A stretch of 64,000 nt of DNA from Allomuricauda sp. CP2A (GTDB lineage Bacteria > Bacteroidota > Bacteroidia > Flavobacteriales > Flavobacteriaceae), in the NCBI RefSeq assembly GCF_001683915.1, contig NZ_LXTT01000026.1, forward strand, positions 186,001 to 250,000, read 5' to 3'. The number at the start of each line of letters is the position of its first letter. The first letter of the stretch is position 1. Positions 25,901-34,927 of the stretch are shown one piece after another. The notes under the pieces are model-generated. The model did no database searches. It was not told where the DNA came from and saw only the letters and a list, made by a program, of their open reading frames with translations. Made by a program: the position numbers and the translations under genes.

Positions 25901-27295
25901 GATAAATACAATCAAGATGATAAGCTGCCCAAAGACTGCGGAGTTCATCATTTTCGTGGCACCTTCCAATGTTATGGTATCCTTGATGGCTTGCGTTTCA
26001 TTTTTCCCCAGATTGGCAAGCTGTACTTTCTTTTGGGTAATTTGGAAAGCAATGTATTCCACAATGATGACCGCACCATCTATAATGATACCGAAATCAA
26101 TCGCACCAAGGCTCAACAAGTTGGCATCCACACCAAAAAGGTTCATCAAGGTCAGTGCGAACAGCAAACATAGTGGAATTACCGATGCCACTACAAGGCC
26201 CGAACGCCAGTTGCCCAAGAGCAAGACCACCACAAAAATGACGATCAAGCAACCCAATATCAAGTTCTCGGTCACGGTAAAAGTGGTTCTGCCAATAAGC
26301 TCGCTTCGATCCAGAAAAGGGTTGATGTAAACGCCTTCGGGCAGTGATTTGGAAATGGCTGCAACTCGTTCCTTAACGGCTTCGATTACCCGTTTGGAAT
26401 CTGCATCCTTCAGCATCATAATTTGCCCCAGGACTTTTTCACCCTCACCGTTTCCGGTTATCGCACCAAAGCGCGGGGCACTACCAAAACCTACTTCGGC
26501 AAGGTCCTTAATATATATAGGGATGCCATTTCTGGTGGTTACCACAATGTTTTCAATATCGGAGAGGCTGCTCACCAAACCTTCGCCTCGAATAAAATAG
26601 GCTTGGTTCACTTTTTCGATATAGCCACCACCGGTAACACTGTTGTTTTTTTCCAATGCCGTGAAAACCTCCCTGGCGGTAATATTGAAGGCGTTCAATT
26701 TTTGGGTTTGAATGGCCACTTCGTATTGTTTGAGATGACCTCCCCAGGTGTTGACCTCCACAACACCGGGAATTCCGGAAAGTTGTCGTTTTACGATCCA
26801 ATCTTGGATGGTCCTGAGTTCCGTTGCATTGTATTGATCCCTATATCCGGGCTTCACATCCAAAATGTATTGATAGATTTCGCCCAATCCAGTGGTGATC
26901 GGCCCCATTTCTGGGCTTCCAAATCCTTCAGGTATTCGGCTTGATGCAGATTTTATCTTTTCTGCGATAAGTTGTCTGGGCAAATATGTCCCCATATCAT
27001 CCTCAAAGACGATGGTGACCACCGAAAGGCCAAACTTGGACACGGAACGGATTTCCTTAACGCCCGGTAAATTTGCCATTTCAAGCTCAACAGGGTAAGT
27101 GACAAACTTCTCCATATCTTGTGTGGACAAGCTTCTTGATGTTGTTATTACCTGAACTTGGTTGTTGGTGACATCGGGAACAGCCCCAATGGGTATTTGT
27201 GATAGTGAGTATAACCCAACTAGGGCTATAGCCGCTGTAAAGAGAAGAACAATGAACTTGTTCCTTATACTAAAGTTGATAATTTTTGAAAACAT
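22946..27295 (-). CDS. Heavy-metal RND pump (CzcA/CusA type) fused to a TolC-like outer-membrane protein
   Basis: One 1449-residue reading frame. Residues 1 to about 1040 form a complete CzcA/CusA pump: the N-terminal helix, VPDVTNNQVQV, the TM4 motif DFGIIIDGAVIIVEY carrying the proton-relay Asp, and the closing helices. A basic linker (RGMRKRRKERK) leads to Met1052-Met1053, which begin a second signal-peptide-like segment (MKKNTLTVILLLISVSGFSQ). A TolC/OEP-like domain of about 375 residues follows, with helical repeats (for example ANRRFELGETNYLEKVTATA). Pumps normally end in the cytoplasm, so the second half needs its own export or separate translation. The metal (Cu/Ag or Zn/Co/Cd) is not clear. 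Confidence 0.92.
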   Translation of the reverse strand: MFSKIINFSIRNKFIVLLFTAAIALVGLYSLSQIPIGAVPDVTNNQVQVITTSRSLSTQDMEKFVTYPVELEMANLPGVKEIRSVSKFGLSVVTIVFEDDMGTYLPRQLIAEKIKSASSRIPEGFGSPEMGPITTGLGEIYQYILDVKPGYRDQYNATELRTIQDWIVKRQLSGIPGVVEVNTWGGHLKQYEVAIQTQKLNAFNITAREVFTALEKNNSVTGGGYIEKVNQAYFIRGEGLVSSLSDIENIVVTTRNGIPIYIKDLAEVGFGSAPRFGAITGNGEGEKVLGQIMMLKDADSKRVIEAVKERVAAISKSLPEGVYINPFLDRSELIGRTTFTVTENLILGCLIVIFVVVLLLGNWRSGLVVASVIPLCLLFALTLMNLFGVDANLLSLGAIDFGIIIDGAVIIVEYIAFQITQKKVQLANLGKNETQAIKDTITLEGATKMMNSAVFGQLIILIVFIPILSLSGVEGKMFKPMALTFSFALLGAILLCFTYVPVASAMFLKPSKESAKSISTRLVNWINKQYGPVIEWAMKSKKLVLSLAAALLVGAVLLFSSMGGEFVPTLDEGDFVIQPILKTGTSLAKTVETTTKIEKILLNQFPEVKQVVSRIGAAEVPTDPMSMEESDVIITLKPKDEWVSAKTKDELADKFKEALTVIPGMEVEFTQPIEMRFNELITGVRADIAIKIFGENLETLNKKANEIKDLIQNVEGASDIVVEKVEGLPQMNVSFDRAKIARHGLNIADLNEMISMGFAGKVVGSVFEGERQFDMAVRLDAANRQDISNLKNLYVDIPNGGKIPMSELADITYQKGAAKISRDDTKRRIVVGINVRNRDLQSVVDDVQLLVNENITLPPGYTITYGGQFENLQNAKARLMVAVPIALLLIFIMLYFAFGSVKEALLIFSAIPLSAVGGVLLLWLRDMPFSISAGVGFIALFGIAVLNGIVLIEHFKELKGSDFNSMEDLIKQGTKDRLRAVLLTASAAALGFLPMAVSTNAGAEVQRPLATVVIGGLVTATLLTLVVLPVLYAYTHNIKFRGMRKRRKERKMMKKNTLTVILLLISVSGFSQTKLDLEDLMALCLENNKGIRAESLLVDQAETLKGTAFMFDKTDVYYQYDENNLALNGAPLKVFGAQQQFEFPTVYGAKNRLQKSNYELQKSSFEIKKKQLYQNLSIAYYQYQTLNQKAKLYSTLDSIYSKFAHAANRRFELGETNYLEKVTATAKQRQIMNTYSKIKQQLLTTYNQIVSLVQIEDTLEIVDEEPQKLRVLNAQGMLETETSFLDNRQELSNAQKSLEENRLLPDLNLEYFQGTNKGLGTSLYGIQLGVRIPLFFFGHSSKVKSSKIQTKITEMQNTEITVAMNQRYKTLLGQLEQQAKELSYYEDEGGQLSDQILKAASGNFQNGEIDFFQYIQSLENAYDIQLNYLDVLNQYNQTVIAINYLTITL

Positions 27296-27374
27296 GATTC
27301 ATAGAAATGATAGCATTATTAATATGGAATAAGGCCTGCTAAAAAGGTGTTCAGCAAAGCTGAAAAACTATGAA

Positions 27375-27773
27375 CTATGCGAATTTAGGCGGCTGGAAAG
27401 GGCCATCTCCCCAAATCAGGGAGTAGAATATTTGATAATGAAAATTGCCTTTAGTGGTAACGGGAATCTCAGAGCGTGAATTGATAAAATTATCTGACCC
27501 TAGAACAAAAACCAAAGGCTGCGCACATTGGGTTTGATGCTGAAAAGGTAGCTTCTCATGTTCTTTCTGTTCCTCTTGATGTTTTTCGCTGTGTGAAGCC
27601 TTGAGTTCCCCGTAATGCTTGGAAACAAAAACCATAAAATTATCACCATATTCCTCGTTGTGGAATTGGTAGTGCTCAACAAGTTGCCCAAGTTCAACCA
27701 AATCCTTAAAATGGATGTTGACGCTTTGGAGCAAAATGAGCAATGCGGTACCTATGATAACTATTTTATTCAT
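27375..27773 (-). CDS. Small His-rich protein heading the metal-efflux operon, function unknown
   Basis: I cannot assign a family. The 132 residues start with a hydrophobic segment (MNKIVIIGTALLILLQSVNI), probably a signal peptide or anchor. A His-rich stretch follows: HFKD, EHYQFHNEEY, KHYGELKASHSEKHQEEQKE, and FQHQTQC. The His content and the position 79 bases ahead of the CzcA-type pump on the same strand suggest a periplasmic metal-binding or sensing part of that system. No CxxC or known metallochaperone motif is seen. Confidence 0.75.
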   Translation of the reverse strand: MNKIVIIGTALLILLQSVNIHFKDLVELGQLVEHYQFHNEEYGDNFMVFVSKHYGELKASHSEKHQEEQKEHEKLPFQHQTQCAQPLVFVLGSDNFINSRSEIPVTTKGNFHYQIFYSLIWGDGPFQPPKFA

Positions 27774-27863
27774 CCTAGCACTGTAAAATTACGAATAATA
27801 CGTTGCAGGATAAACACTTGGGGTCAATTTAGAATGAGTCTCATTTTTAAAAACCATGAGGCC

Positions 27864-30800
27864 CTACTGGGCCTCGATAGTTGAAATTCCGTTATCTTTT
27901 AAAACAGTGTTTACTTTGGGCAGGTCTTTTTCAAGTATGTTGTTGAGTTTGGCCATATGACCGTCCAATTCCTCCGTGAACTCATCAAAAACCACATAAG
28001 CAGCATCCGTTGGTCTGGCATCACCGGTCTCAATACTGCGTTGCAACGCGTTGAATCTATTGTTCAGCTTTATGGGAAAGTTCAAAGGGTCCTGTCCCGA
28101 TTGGTTTTTGGTTTGATAGAGATCTTCTTCTATTTCGGTCAGGCTTTCCATAAAATCTTCGGATAGGTTTTTAAACTTTCTGCTGGAAACACCTTTGCCC
28201 AAACTATCCAATTGTTTGCGGATACTTCTGATTTTGATTACCGCTTCGTTGGCGGTGGTGGCTTTCTCCGTGATTTTGGAAGCCAATTCAAACTGTTCTT
28301 GAAGGTCTTGCGCGGTCACTCCCTTTAAATTTGGGTTCATCGTAATCTTGAAAGGAGCGGTTTCCACCACTTCATCACCTATTTTCATATTGATTTTATA
28401 AGTTCCCAATGGTGCTATTGGACCTCTATCGGCCTTGGCGCCCCAGATAATAATGCCGTCAAATGTAGTGGGGCCCGGGTAGCGAAGGTTCCATGCAAAG
28501 TTGTTCAACCCTTTTGCCGTGGTGGGTTTGGTGCTGGCATTTCCGCCCCACCAAGAGGACTCGGCCTTTTCTTCATATTTGGGTTTATTTCCTCCAAAAG
28601 AATCGATAAGATTGTCATTGGCATCCAAAATTTCAAAGGTAATGGTGTCCACTTGCTCCTGAAGGTGGTACTGGAAAGTGGCATCATAAATGCCCCTGAT
28701 GGCATCTGTGGGTTTGAATAGTGTTTGTTTTTTGTTCATCAATTCTTCTGAATATTCTCGGAACGGTTGAATATCATCCAAAATCCAAAAACCTCTACCA
28801 TGGGAGCCCAGCACCACATCGTTGTCCTTGATGACCAGATCCCGGATGGGGGTGTCAGGCAAGTTCAATTGAAGCGATTGCCATTGTTCACCATCGTTTA
28901 TGGAGAAATAAACCCCATGTTCGGTAGCTAGGAACAATAGCCCTTTCCTTTGGTGGTCTTCCCGAATGGCACGGGCAAAATGCCCGGATGCTATTCCGGT
29001 GATGATCTTGGTCCATGTTTTTCCATAATCATGCGTTTTGAAGACATAAGGCTCCCTGTCATCCACTTGGTACCTGTTGGCGGCCACATATAAGGTTCCA
29101 GGATTGTGAATGGATTCATCAATAATGCTCACCCTTGAAAACTTTGGCAAAGCTTCAGGAGTAATATCGGTCCAGTTTTTACCACCATCGCGGGTAATGT
29201 GGATTTTTCCATCGTCCGATCCTGCCCAGATGGTGTTGATATCATGATTGGATGGTGCCAAAGCAAACACCGTGGCATAGATTTCTGGCCCGTTCATGTC
29301 CATGGTGATCACACCTCCTGTTTTGCCCAAGGTTTCCGGGTCGGCATAGGTAAGATCTGGACTGATTTTTTCCCAAGTCTGCCCATCGTTGGTAGTCTTC
29401 CAAACGTGCTGCGAACAAGTGTACATTACATTGGGGTCTTTTGGTGCGAACATGATGGGGAAGGTCCATTGCCAACGTTCCGGGAGGGCACTTGCTGGCT
29501 CTCCGGAGAAAAACCGTGGATACACCTGAATATCCCTGACCTGTCCATTGCTCCGGTCATATCTTGTGAGCAAAGCTCCTTGGCTTCCCGCATAAAAAAT
29601 ATCTGGGTTGGTAGGGCTTTGGGTGATCCAACCACTTTCACCACCCCCCACGGCATAGTACCATCCGTGGTTGGGTCCGCGAGCTTGCATGAAATCCCAT
29701 CCATCGCTCGGCATGGCCAAGGTAGAATTGTCCTGTTGCGCTCCCACTACATGATAGGGGACATCGCTGGTGGCCATTACATGATAAAATTGTGAGGTGG
29801 GATAGTCCTGCTCGGTCCACGTTTTACCTCCGTTTATACTTACTACACCACCCCCATCGTTGGAACTTATCATCCTATCGGGATTATTGGGGTCGATCCA
29901 AAGATCATGATTATCGCTGTGGGGCACTTCAATTTCAGTGTCGAAGGTTTTGCCACCATCCGTAGATTTAAAGAAACCAACGTTCAACCCATAAACCACA
30001 TCTTTATCCTTTGGGTCGGCATAAATTCTGGAATAGTAAAAGGCGCGTTGCCTCAATTTGCGTTCGTTGTTGGTGAGTTCCCACGTTTTTCCTGCATCAT
30101 CCGAACGGAAAACACCGCCTTCATTGGCCTCTACAATGGCCCAAACCCGGTTGGAGTCCACAGGGGAAACCGTTACCCCAATTTTACCAATAGGCCCCTT
30201 GGGCATCCCCGGGTTTTGGGTAAGGTCGGTCCACGTTTCACCACCGTCGGTGGATTTCCATAATTTACAATCTGGTCCGCCACCCCACATTTTCCAAGCT
30301 TTCCTGTACACTTGCCATGTGCTGGCATACAAGATATTGGGATTATTTCGATCTATGATCAAATCAGCAGCACCCGCTTTGTCACTGACATACAATACTT
30401 TTTTCCAAGTTTTACCTCCGTCTGTGCTTTTGAACACGCCGCGTTCCTCATTTTCGCCATACGGATGCCCAAGAGCTGCCACATAAACAATATTTTCGTT
30501 GGTGGGGTCTACTCGAACCCTTGAAATGGCTTGGGTTTCTTCCAAACCAAGGTGGGTCCAAGTCTTTCCACCATCCGTTGTTTTATAAACCCCATCGCCT
30601 TGGGTAATGCTTCCCCGCAATTGGGTTTCGCCCATTCCAATGTAAACCACATCGGGATTGGTTTCAGCAACCGCAACGGCACCCACGGAGGAACTTGATA
30701 TCTGCCCATCGGTCACACATTCCCAAGTATTTCCACCGTCTATGGTTTTCCATAAACCGCCTCCAGTGGCACCAAAATAGTATTCGTTGGGTCTGGAAGG

Positions 30801-30986
30801 GCTTCCAGCACACCCCAAGGTTCTACCTCCACGATCGGGGCCGATATTCCGCCATTCAAAACCGCTATAAAAACTGGTGTCAACAGCTATGGTATTTTGG
30901 GCATTTTGTATTTGAACAAGAAACATTGAAAGGAGACAAGGGAGAAATACCCGCATCTTCATTGAGGTTGGTTGAGATTTCATCAT
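27864..30986 (-). CDS. Large secreted BNR/sortilin-like beta-propeller protein
   Basis: About 1040 residues. A signal peptide (MKMRVFLPCLLSMFLVQIQNA) is followed by some eleven Asp-box-like repeats such as KTIDGGNTW, KTTDGGKTW, KSTDGGETW, RSDDAGKTW, KTTNDGQTW and KTHDYGKTW, covering about residues 40-720. These are typical of sialidase/Vps10-type beta-propellers. A C-terminal region of about 300 residues has a beta domain and a helical end (about 900-1040). Such proteins are often called glycosyl hydrolases, but the catalytic residues of sialidases are not evident. I use the ATG at 30986; a TTG at 31013 and an ATG at 30962 are alternatives. Confidence 0.88.
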   Translation of the reverse strand: MMKSQPTSMKMRVFLPCLLSMFLVQIQNAQNTIAVDTSFYSGFEWRNIGPDRGGRTLGCAGSPSRPNEYYFGATGGGLWKTIDGGNTWECVTDGQISSSSVGAVAVAETNPDVVYIGMGETQLRGSITQGDGVYKTTDGGKTWTHLGLEETQAISRVRVDPTNENIVYVAALGHPYGENEERGVFKSTDGGKTWKKVLYVSDKAGAADLIIDRNNPNILYASTWQVYRKAWKMWGGGPDCKLWKSTDGGETWTDLTQNPGMPKGPIGKIGVTVSPVDSNRVWAIVEANEGGVFRSDDAGKTWELTNNERKLRQRAFYYSRIYADPKDKDVVYGLNVGFFKSTDGGKTFDTEIEVPHSDNHDLWIDPNNPDRMISSNDGGGVVSINGGKTWTEQDYPTSQFYHVMATSDVPYHVVGAQQDNSTLAMPSDGWDFMQARGPNHGWYYAVGGGESGWITQSPTNPDIFYAGSQGALLTRYDRSNGQVRDIQVYPRFFSGEPASALPERWQWTFPIMFAPKDPNVMYTCSQHVWKTTNDGQTWEKISPDLTYADPETLGKTGGVITMDMNGPEIYATVFALAPSNHDINTIWAGSDDGKIHITRDGGKNWTDITPEALPKFSRVSIIDESIHNPGTLYVAANRYQVDDREPYVFKTHDYGKTWTKIITGIASGHFARAIREDHQRKGLLFLATEHGVYFSINDGEQWQSLQLNLPDTPIRDLVIKDNDVVLGSHGRGFWILDDIQPFREYSEELMNKKQTLFKPTDAIRGIYDATFQYHLQEQVDTITFEILDANDNLIDSFGGNKPKYEEKAESSWWGGNASTKPTTAKGLNNFAWNLRYPGPTTFDGIIIWGAKADRGPIAPLGTYKINMKIGDEVVETAPFKITMNPNLKGVTAQDLQEQFELASKITEKATTANEAVIKIRSIRKQLDSLGKGVSSRKFKNLSEDFMESLTEIEEDLYQTKNQSGQDPLNFPIKLNNRFNALQRSIETGDARPTDAAYVVFDEFTEELDGHMAKLNNILEKDLPKVNTVLKDNGISTIEAQ

Positions 30987-31057
30987 GGAATTTTGAGTTG
31001 AGTCGTTAGTCAAAACCCCAATTTACTCAAACTTTTTGAATTGGATGGGTGCTCCCA

Positions 31058-31549
31058 TCATAGTTCTGGATCGTCATAATTGAGTCCAGGTGGATTAAAG
31101 AGTCCCCAACGGTCCAACGTGTAGTTCCAAGGGTCAAAAGTTTGTACCCATTCGGCAAATAAGATTCTGAATTCCTCAATTTCTTTTCGCAACAACTCAA
31201 GATACTCGGTATGTTTGAAACCCCACATTTCCAGCCCTGAACAGCCAGTCTGGATTTCGTGGGCGGCTTTTCTGATTAGGGTGGCGTTTTCCATACGGAT
31301 GGCATAGAGATCACCTCCCTCGGCCCCTGCAATTTTGGGGCAAATGAGCATGGCATCGTTCCGCAGTTGTTCGGCGTGGTGACGCAACAGGCCCAATTCC
31401 GTTTCTTCGAGAGACGCATACTCCTCCTCATCATTTACCAAGGAAGCAATTTTATCAGCTAGGTCAAAAATGAGCCACCCTTTTTTGTAAATGGGCATTT
31501 TTTCAAATTCCTCGCTGCTTTTGCCGGGTTCATCATTGTCTTCAAACAT
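31058..31549 (-). CDS. Conserved-looking cytoplasmic protein of unknown function
   Basis: Not recognised. The 163 residues lack a signal peptide and are largely helical and acidic. A Trp-rich C-terminus stands out (EWVQTFDPWNYTLDRWGLFN), and a central segment (DLYAIRMENATLIRKAAHEI) suggests a four-helix arrangement. It follows a second unknown gene with a 6-base gap and an SDR gene before that, so these three form one transcription unit. Confidence 0.75.
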   Translation of the reverse strand: MFEDNDEPGKSSEEFEKMPIYKKGWLIFDLADKIASLVNDEEEYASLEETELGLLRHHAEQLRNDAMLICPKIAGAEGGDLYAIRMENATLIRKAAHEIQTGCSGLEMWGFKHTEYLELLRKEIEEFRILFAEWVQTFDPWNYTLDRWGLFNPPGLNYDDPEL

Positions 31550-31555
31550 GGTTTT

Positions 31556-32032
31556 TTAGTGATTTAACTGTTGTAAAATTAGCCCGTAATCGTGCTGGAG
31601 ATCTTCATGAAGTGTGGGTATTTTTTTTCGGATGTAGTCCAATTGTCGGCTATACAGATTATGGAGTGCCATATTTTTGCGAATGGAAGGGGTAAAGGCA
31701 TTCAGTTTTTGGCAGAAATATAGGAGCAGTTCCACTTCCGTTGCCTTATTTCCAGAGTAGCGAATGTACTTTTTGATGGTGCGAAGTATTTTCCGAACAC
31801 TTTTTTTGATGTAGAAGTAGCTTTTGATGTTGATTTCAGCAAACATTCCATCCACCTCTTCTTTTACGGTTTCAATATAACCTTCCTCATTGTCAGCCTC
31901 AAAAAGCAAATAGGTGAGCAGTTCCTTGTTCTCTTTTTTGAATCGGGCCAAGCGCAAGCAGAGTTGCAACACCTCATCTTGGGATTTAAACTGGAGTTCC
32001 TTTTTCAATTGGGCAACGGTGGCAGCCTTCAT
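31556..32032 (-). CDS. Helical protein of unknown function
   Basis: Not recognised. The 158 residues are basic and fully helical in appearance. A HEAT-like opening (MKAATVAQLKKELQFKSQDE) precedes VLQLCLRLARFKKENKELLT and a basic middle (YFYIKKSVRKILRTIKKYIR). It lies 3 bases after the SDR stop and 6 bases before the gene at 31549, so the three are coupled. No catalytic motif is seen. Confidence 0.75.
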   Translation of the reverse strand: MKAATVAQLKKELQFKSQDEVLQLCLRLARFKKENKELLTYLLFEADNEEGYIETVKEEVDGMFAEINIKSYFYIKKSVRKILRTIKKYIRYSGNKATEVELLLYFCQKLNAFTPSIRKNMALHNLYSRQLDYIRKKIPTLHEDLQHDYGLILQQLNH

Positions 32033-32035
32033 AGA

Positions 32036-32794
32036 TTAACTTCTTAGGTATGATGCTCCGTTCACATCGATGATAGTCCCTGAAGAGTAGGCCGCTCCGT
32101 CCGAAGCCAAAAACAAAATGGCATGGGCCACTTCCTCTGGACGGGCCATTCGCTTAAAGGGGGATTCACGGAGGAGATTTTCACGTTCTTCAGGGGTGAG
32201 GGTCTTTGCTGCCATTTCGGTTTCTGTAAATCCAGGGGCAACGACCCCAACATAAATATTGTGTGGCGCCAATTTTTTGGCCAAGGATTGACTCATGGAA
32301 TTCAACGCAGCTTTGCTGGCCCCGTAAGCAGGCTTGGTGGGCTCGCCACGGAAAGCTCCCCGCGAGGAAACATTCACAATATGTCCGCCACCCGATTTTA
32401 TCATGGCCTGAGCACCCCAATAACAAAGATTGGCCGCAGCAAAGAGGTTGGTTTCAAAGGTCTTTTCCCAAGCGGTGGTCCAATGGTCAAAATCCACCGA
32501 ATCAATTTCATGAAAAATGGAAATCCCTGCGTTGTTCACTAACACGTCCAATTGGCCATAGGCTTTTACAAAATCTTCAATAAGGGCTTTGGTTTCCTTT
32601 TTTTGGGAAATGTCCCGTTTAAAAAGTTGATGGCCTTCCCCGGGCAGCTCCTTCAAAGTGAGTTGGGCCGCTTCATCATTGCTTCTATAATTGAGACCCA
32701 CTTTGGCCCCTTTTTGGGCAAAGGCGATGGCCGTGGCTTTTCCGATGCCTCGGGAGGCCCCAGTGATGAAAACATTTTTATTGGTAAAATCCAT
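32036..32794 (-). CDS. Short-chain dehydrogenase/reductase
   Basis: A 252-residue NAD(P)-dependent oxidoreductase of the classical SDR type. It shows TGASRGIGKA (cofactor binding), NNAG, the catalytic Ser (NVSSRG) and YGASK (Tyr-x-x-x-Lys), with an ending typical of FabG-like enzymes (SGTIIDVNGASYLRS). The substrate is not predictable. It is the first gene of a unit with two unknown proteins and is divergent from the S9 peptidase gene. Confidence 0.9.
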   Translation of the reverse strand: MDFTNKNVFITGASRGIGKATAIAFAQKGAKVGLNYRSNDEAAQLTLKELPGEGHQLFKRDISQKKETKALIEDFVKAYGQLDVLVNNAGISIFHEIDSVDFDHWTTAWEKTFETNLFAAANLCYWGAQAMIKSGGGHIVNVSSRGAFRGEPTKPAYGASKAALNSMSQSLAKKLAPHNIYVGVVAPGFTETEMAAKTLTPEERENLLRESPFKRMARPEEVAHAILFLASDGAAYSSGTIIDVNGASYLRS

Positions 32795-32887
32795 ACTATT
32801 AAATTGCTTTTCAAAGATAATAGGAAAGTATCGTCTTGAATCCTAAATGGAATTGCATTACTTTTAAAAACTTCAAAAATCAGAACA

Positions 32888-34927
32888 ATGCGTAAACTAC
32901 TTCTTTTACTTTTCCTTGGAATGATGGCTCAGTTTTCAACCGCACAGGACAAAAACTTTTCCTATCTCGACATTTTTGACCTTCAATATGCATCCGATCC
33001 ACAAATTTCACCTGATGGGGAGTGGGTGGTTTACCGAAGAATGGGTTTTGATATTATGAACGATGGTTCTGCTGGCAACCTTTGGTTGATCAAGGCTGAT
33101 GGGAGTCAAAACCAAAAACTTACGGCAAGGGAAGTAAATGAAAGTAATCCCCGGTGGTCCCCAAGCGGAGACCGTATTGCATTCACCAGCAGCACGGATG
33201 AAGGTTCGGAAATCTATATGTATTGGGTAGGGACAGGCAAGGTGGCCAAGTTGACGCAACTGCCTTTTAGTCCAAGTTCGTTGACATGGTCCCCAGATGG
33301 GACAGAACTGGCTTTTTCCATGAATGTTCCACAGGACCCGCCTGTCATTGCCAAGATTCCGGCCAAGCCGAAAGGGGCAAAATGGGAGGAAGCACCAAGG
33401 ATTACCGATCGTTTGTATCATGAAGCTGATGGTAGGGGATACATTGCGCCCGGATTCAACCACATTTTTGTTGTTCCGGCCAATGGTGGTGCTCCCCGTC
33501 AAGTCACTTCGGGGGATTGGCATCATAGAGGAACGCTGTCTTGGGGTAAGGATGGATCAAAAATTTACTTTTCGGCCAATAGGGTGGAGGATTGGGAATA
33601 CCGTTTCCGAAATAGTGAGATCTATTCCGTGGAAGTGGAAACCGGAAAAATTGAAGCTTTGACTGACCGCAACGGTCCAGATAGTGACCCGCAGGTATCG
33701 CCAGATGGAAAATATATTGCTTATGTAGGGTATGAGGATAAAATACAGGCCCACCAAACAGATAAGCTGCACATCATGAATAGTGATGGTAGCAACCAAC
33801 GTGTTATTTCCGAAGGTTTGGATCGCTCAGTTTCCGATATTCAATGGAATGCCAAGGGGGATGGATTGTATGTGTACTATGATGACAAAGGAAATGGCAA
33901 AGTGGGACTGATTTCCCTGGATGGAAAGACCACTAAGCTTGTAGATAATGTGGGGGGCACCACCTTGGGAAGACCCTATTCAGGAGGATCCTACAGTGTT
34001 TCAAACGATGGGACAATTGCCTTCACACAAACCCGACCTGAATACCCTGCTGATTTGGCCATCCTAAAACCACGATCCAAAAACCCAAATAGGATTACCA
34101 GTTTGAACAATGCGCTGCTCAATTATAGGGATTTGGGGAAAGTGGAGGAAATTTGGTACAAGTCTTCAGTGGATGGCCGAGATATTCAAGGGTGGGTGGT
34201 GTATCCGCCAAATTATGATGAGAATAAAAAATATCCCTTTATGGTGGAGAATCACGGCGGGCCCATAGCCAATTACGGCGACCGATTTTCCATTGAAATG
34301 CAGTTGTATGCCTCGGCTGGCTATATTGTATTCTATCCAAATCCAAGAGGGAGTACCAGTTATAGCGAGGAGTTTGCCAATTTGCTGTACAACAACTATC
34401 CCGGAGAGGATTACAACGATGTCATGGACGGAGTGGACTTTTGTATTCAAAAAGGTATTGCCCATGAAGACCAATTGTTCGTGACCGGAGGTAGTGCCGG
34501 AGGGATTATGTCGGCCTGGATCATTGGGAAGAATAATCGTTTTGAGGCAGCTGTGGTGGCCAAACCCGTTATGAACTGGATCAGTAAAACCTTGACGGCC
34601 GACAACTATTTTTATTATGCTGAAAACAGATACCCGGGCCAGCCATGGGAAAATTTTGAAGGCTATTGGAAATTTTCACCCCTTTCGCTCGTTGGTAATG
34701 TACAGACCCCGACGATGGTGATGGTGGGCATGAACGATTTGCGCACCCCGCCCAGTGAGGCCAAACAACTGTACCATGCGCTTAAACTTCGGAAAATTGA
34801 GACCGTTTTGGTTGAAATTCCGGGAGCGGGCCATGGCATTGCCAACAAACCGAGCAATTTAATGACCAAAGTGGCCCATACCATTGCCTGGTTCGATAAG
34901 TTTAGAACAGATAAAGAAAATGAATAG
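32888..34927 (+). CDS. S9-family (prolyl oligopeptidase/DPP-type) peptidase
   Basis: A 679-residue serine peptidase, probably exported (signal peptide MRKLLLLLFLGMMAQFSTAQ). An N-terminal WD40/TolB-like propeller (DPQISPDGEWVVYRR, NPRWSPSGDRIAFTS, DPQVSPDGKYIAYVG) precedes the alpha/beta-hydrolase domain. The triad is Ser536 (GGSAGG), Asp617 (GMNDLRTPP) and His649 (GAGHGIAN). The expected role is periplasmic or surface degradation of oligopeptides. It overlaps the next small gene by 8 bases. Confidence 0.93.
   Translation: MRKLLLLLFLGMMAQFSTAQDKNFSYLDIFDLQYASDPQISPDGEWVVYRRMGFDIMNDGSAGNLWLIKADGSQNQKLTAREVNESNPRWSPSGDRIAFTSSTDEGSEIYMYWVGTGKVAKLTQLPFSPSSLTWSPDGTELAFSMNVPQDPPVIAKIPAKPKGAKWEEAPRITDRLYHEADGRGYIAPGFNHIFVVPANGGAPRQVTSGDWHHRGTLSWGKDGSKIYFSANRVEDWEYRFRNSEIYSVEVETGKIEALTDRNGPDSDPQVSPDGKYIAYVGYEDKIQAHQTDKLHIMNSDGSNQRVISEGLDRSVSDIQWNAKGDGLYVYYDDKGNGKVGLISLDGKTTKLVDNVGGTTLGRPYSGGSYSVSNDGTIAFTQTRPEYPADLAILKPRSKNPNRITSLNNALLNYRDLGKVEEIWYKSSVDGRDIQGWVVYPPNYDENKKYPFMVENHGGPIANYGDRFSIEMQLYASAGYIVFYPNPRGSTSYSEEFANLLYNNYPGEDYNDVMDGVDFCIQKGIAHEDQLFVTGGSAGGIMSAWIIGKNNRFEAAVVAKPVMNWISKTLTADNYFYYAENRYPGQPWENFEGYWKFSPLSLVGNVQTPTMVMVGMNDLRTPPSEAKQLYHALKLRKIETVLVEIPGAGHGIANKPSNLMTKVAHTIAWFDKFRTDKENE

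Noticed and set aside
27864-30986. BNR protein as a true sialidase
   Set aside because: Asp-boxes alone do not make a sialidase; I could not find the arginine triad and Tyr/Glu pair with confidence.
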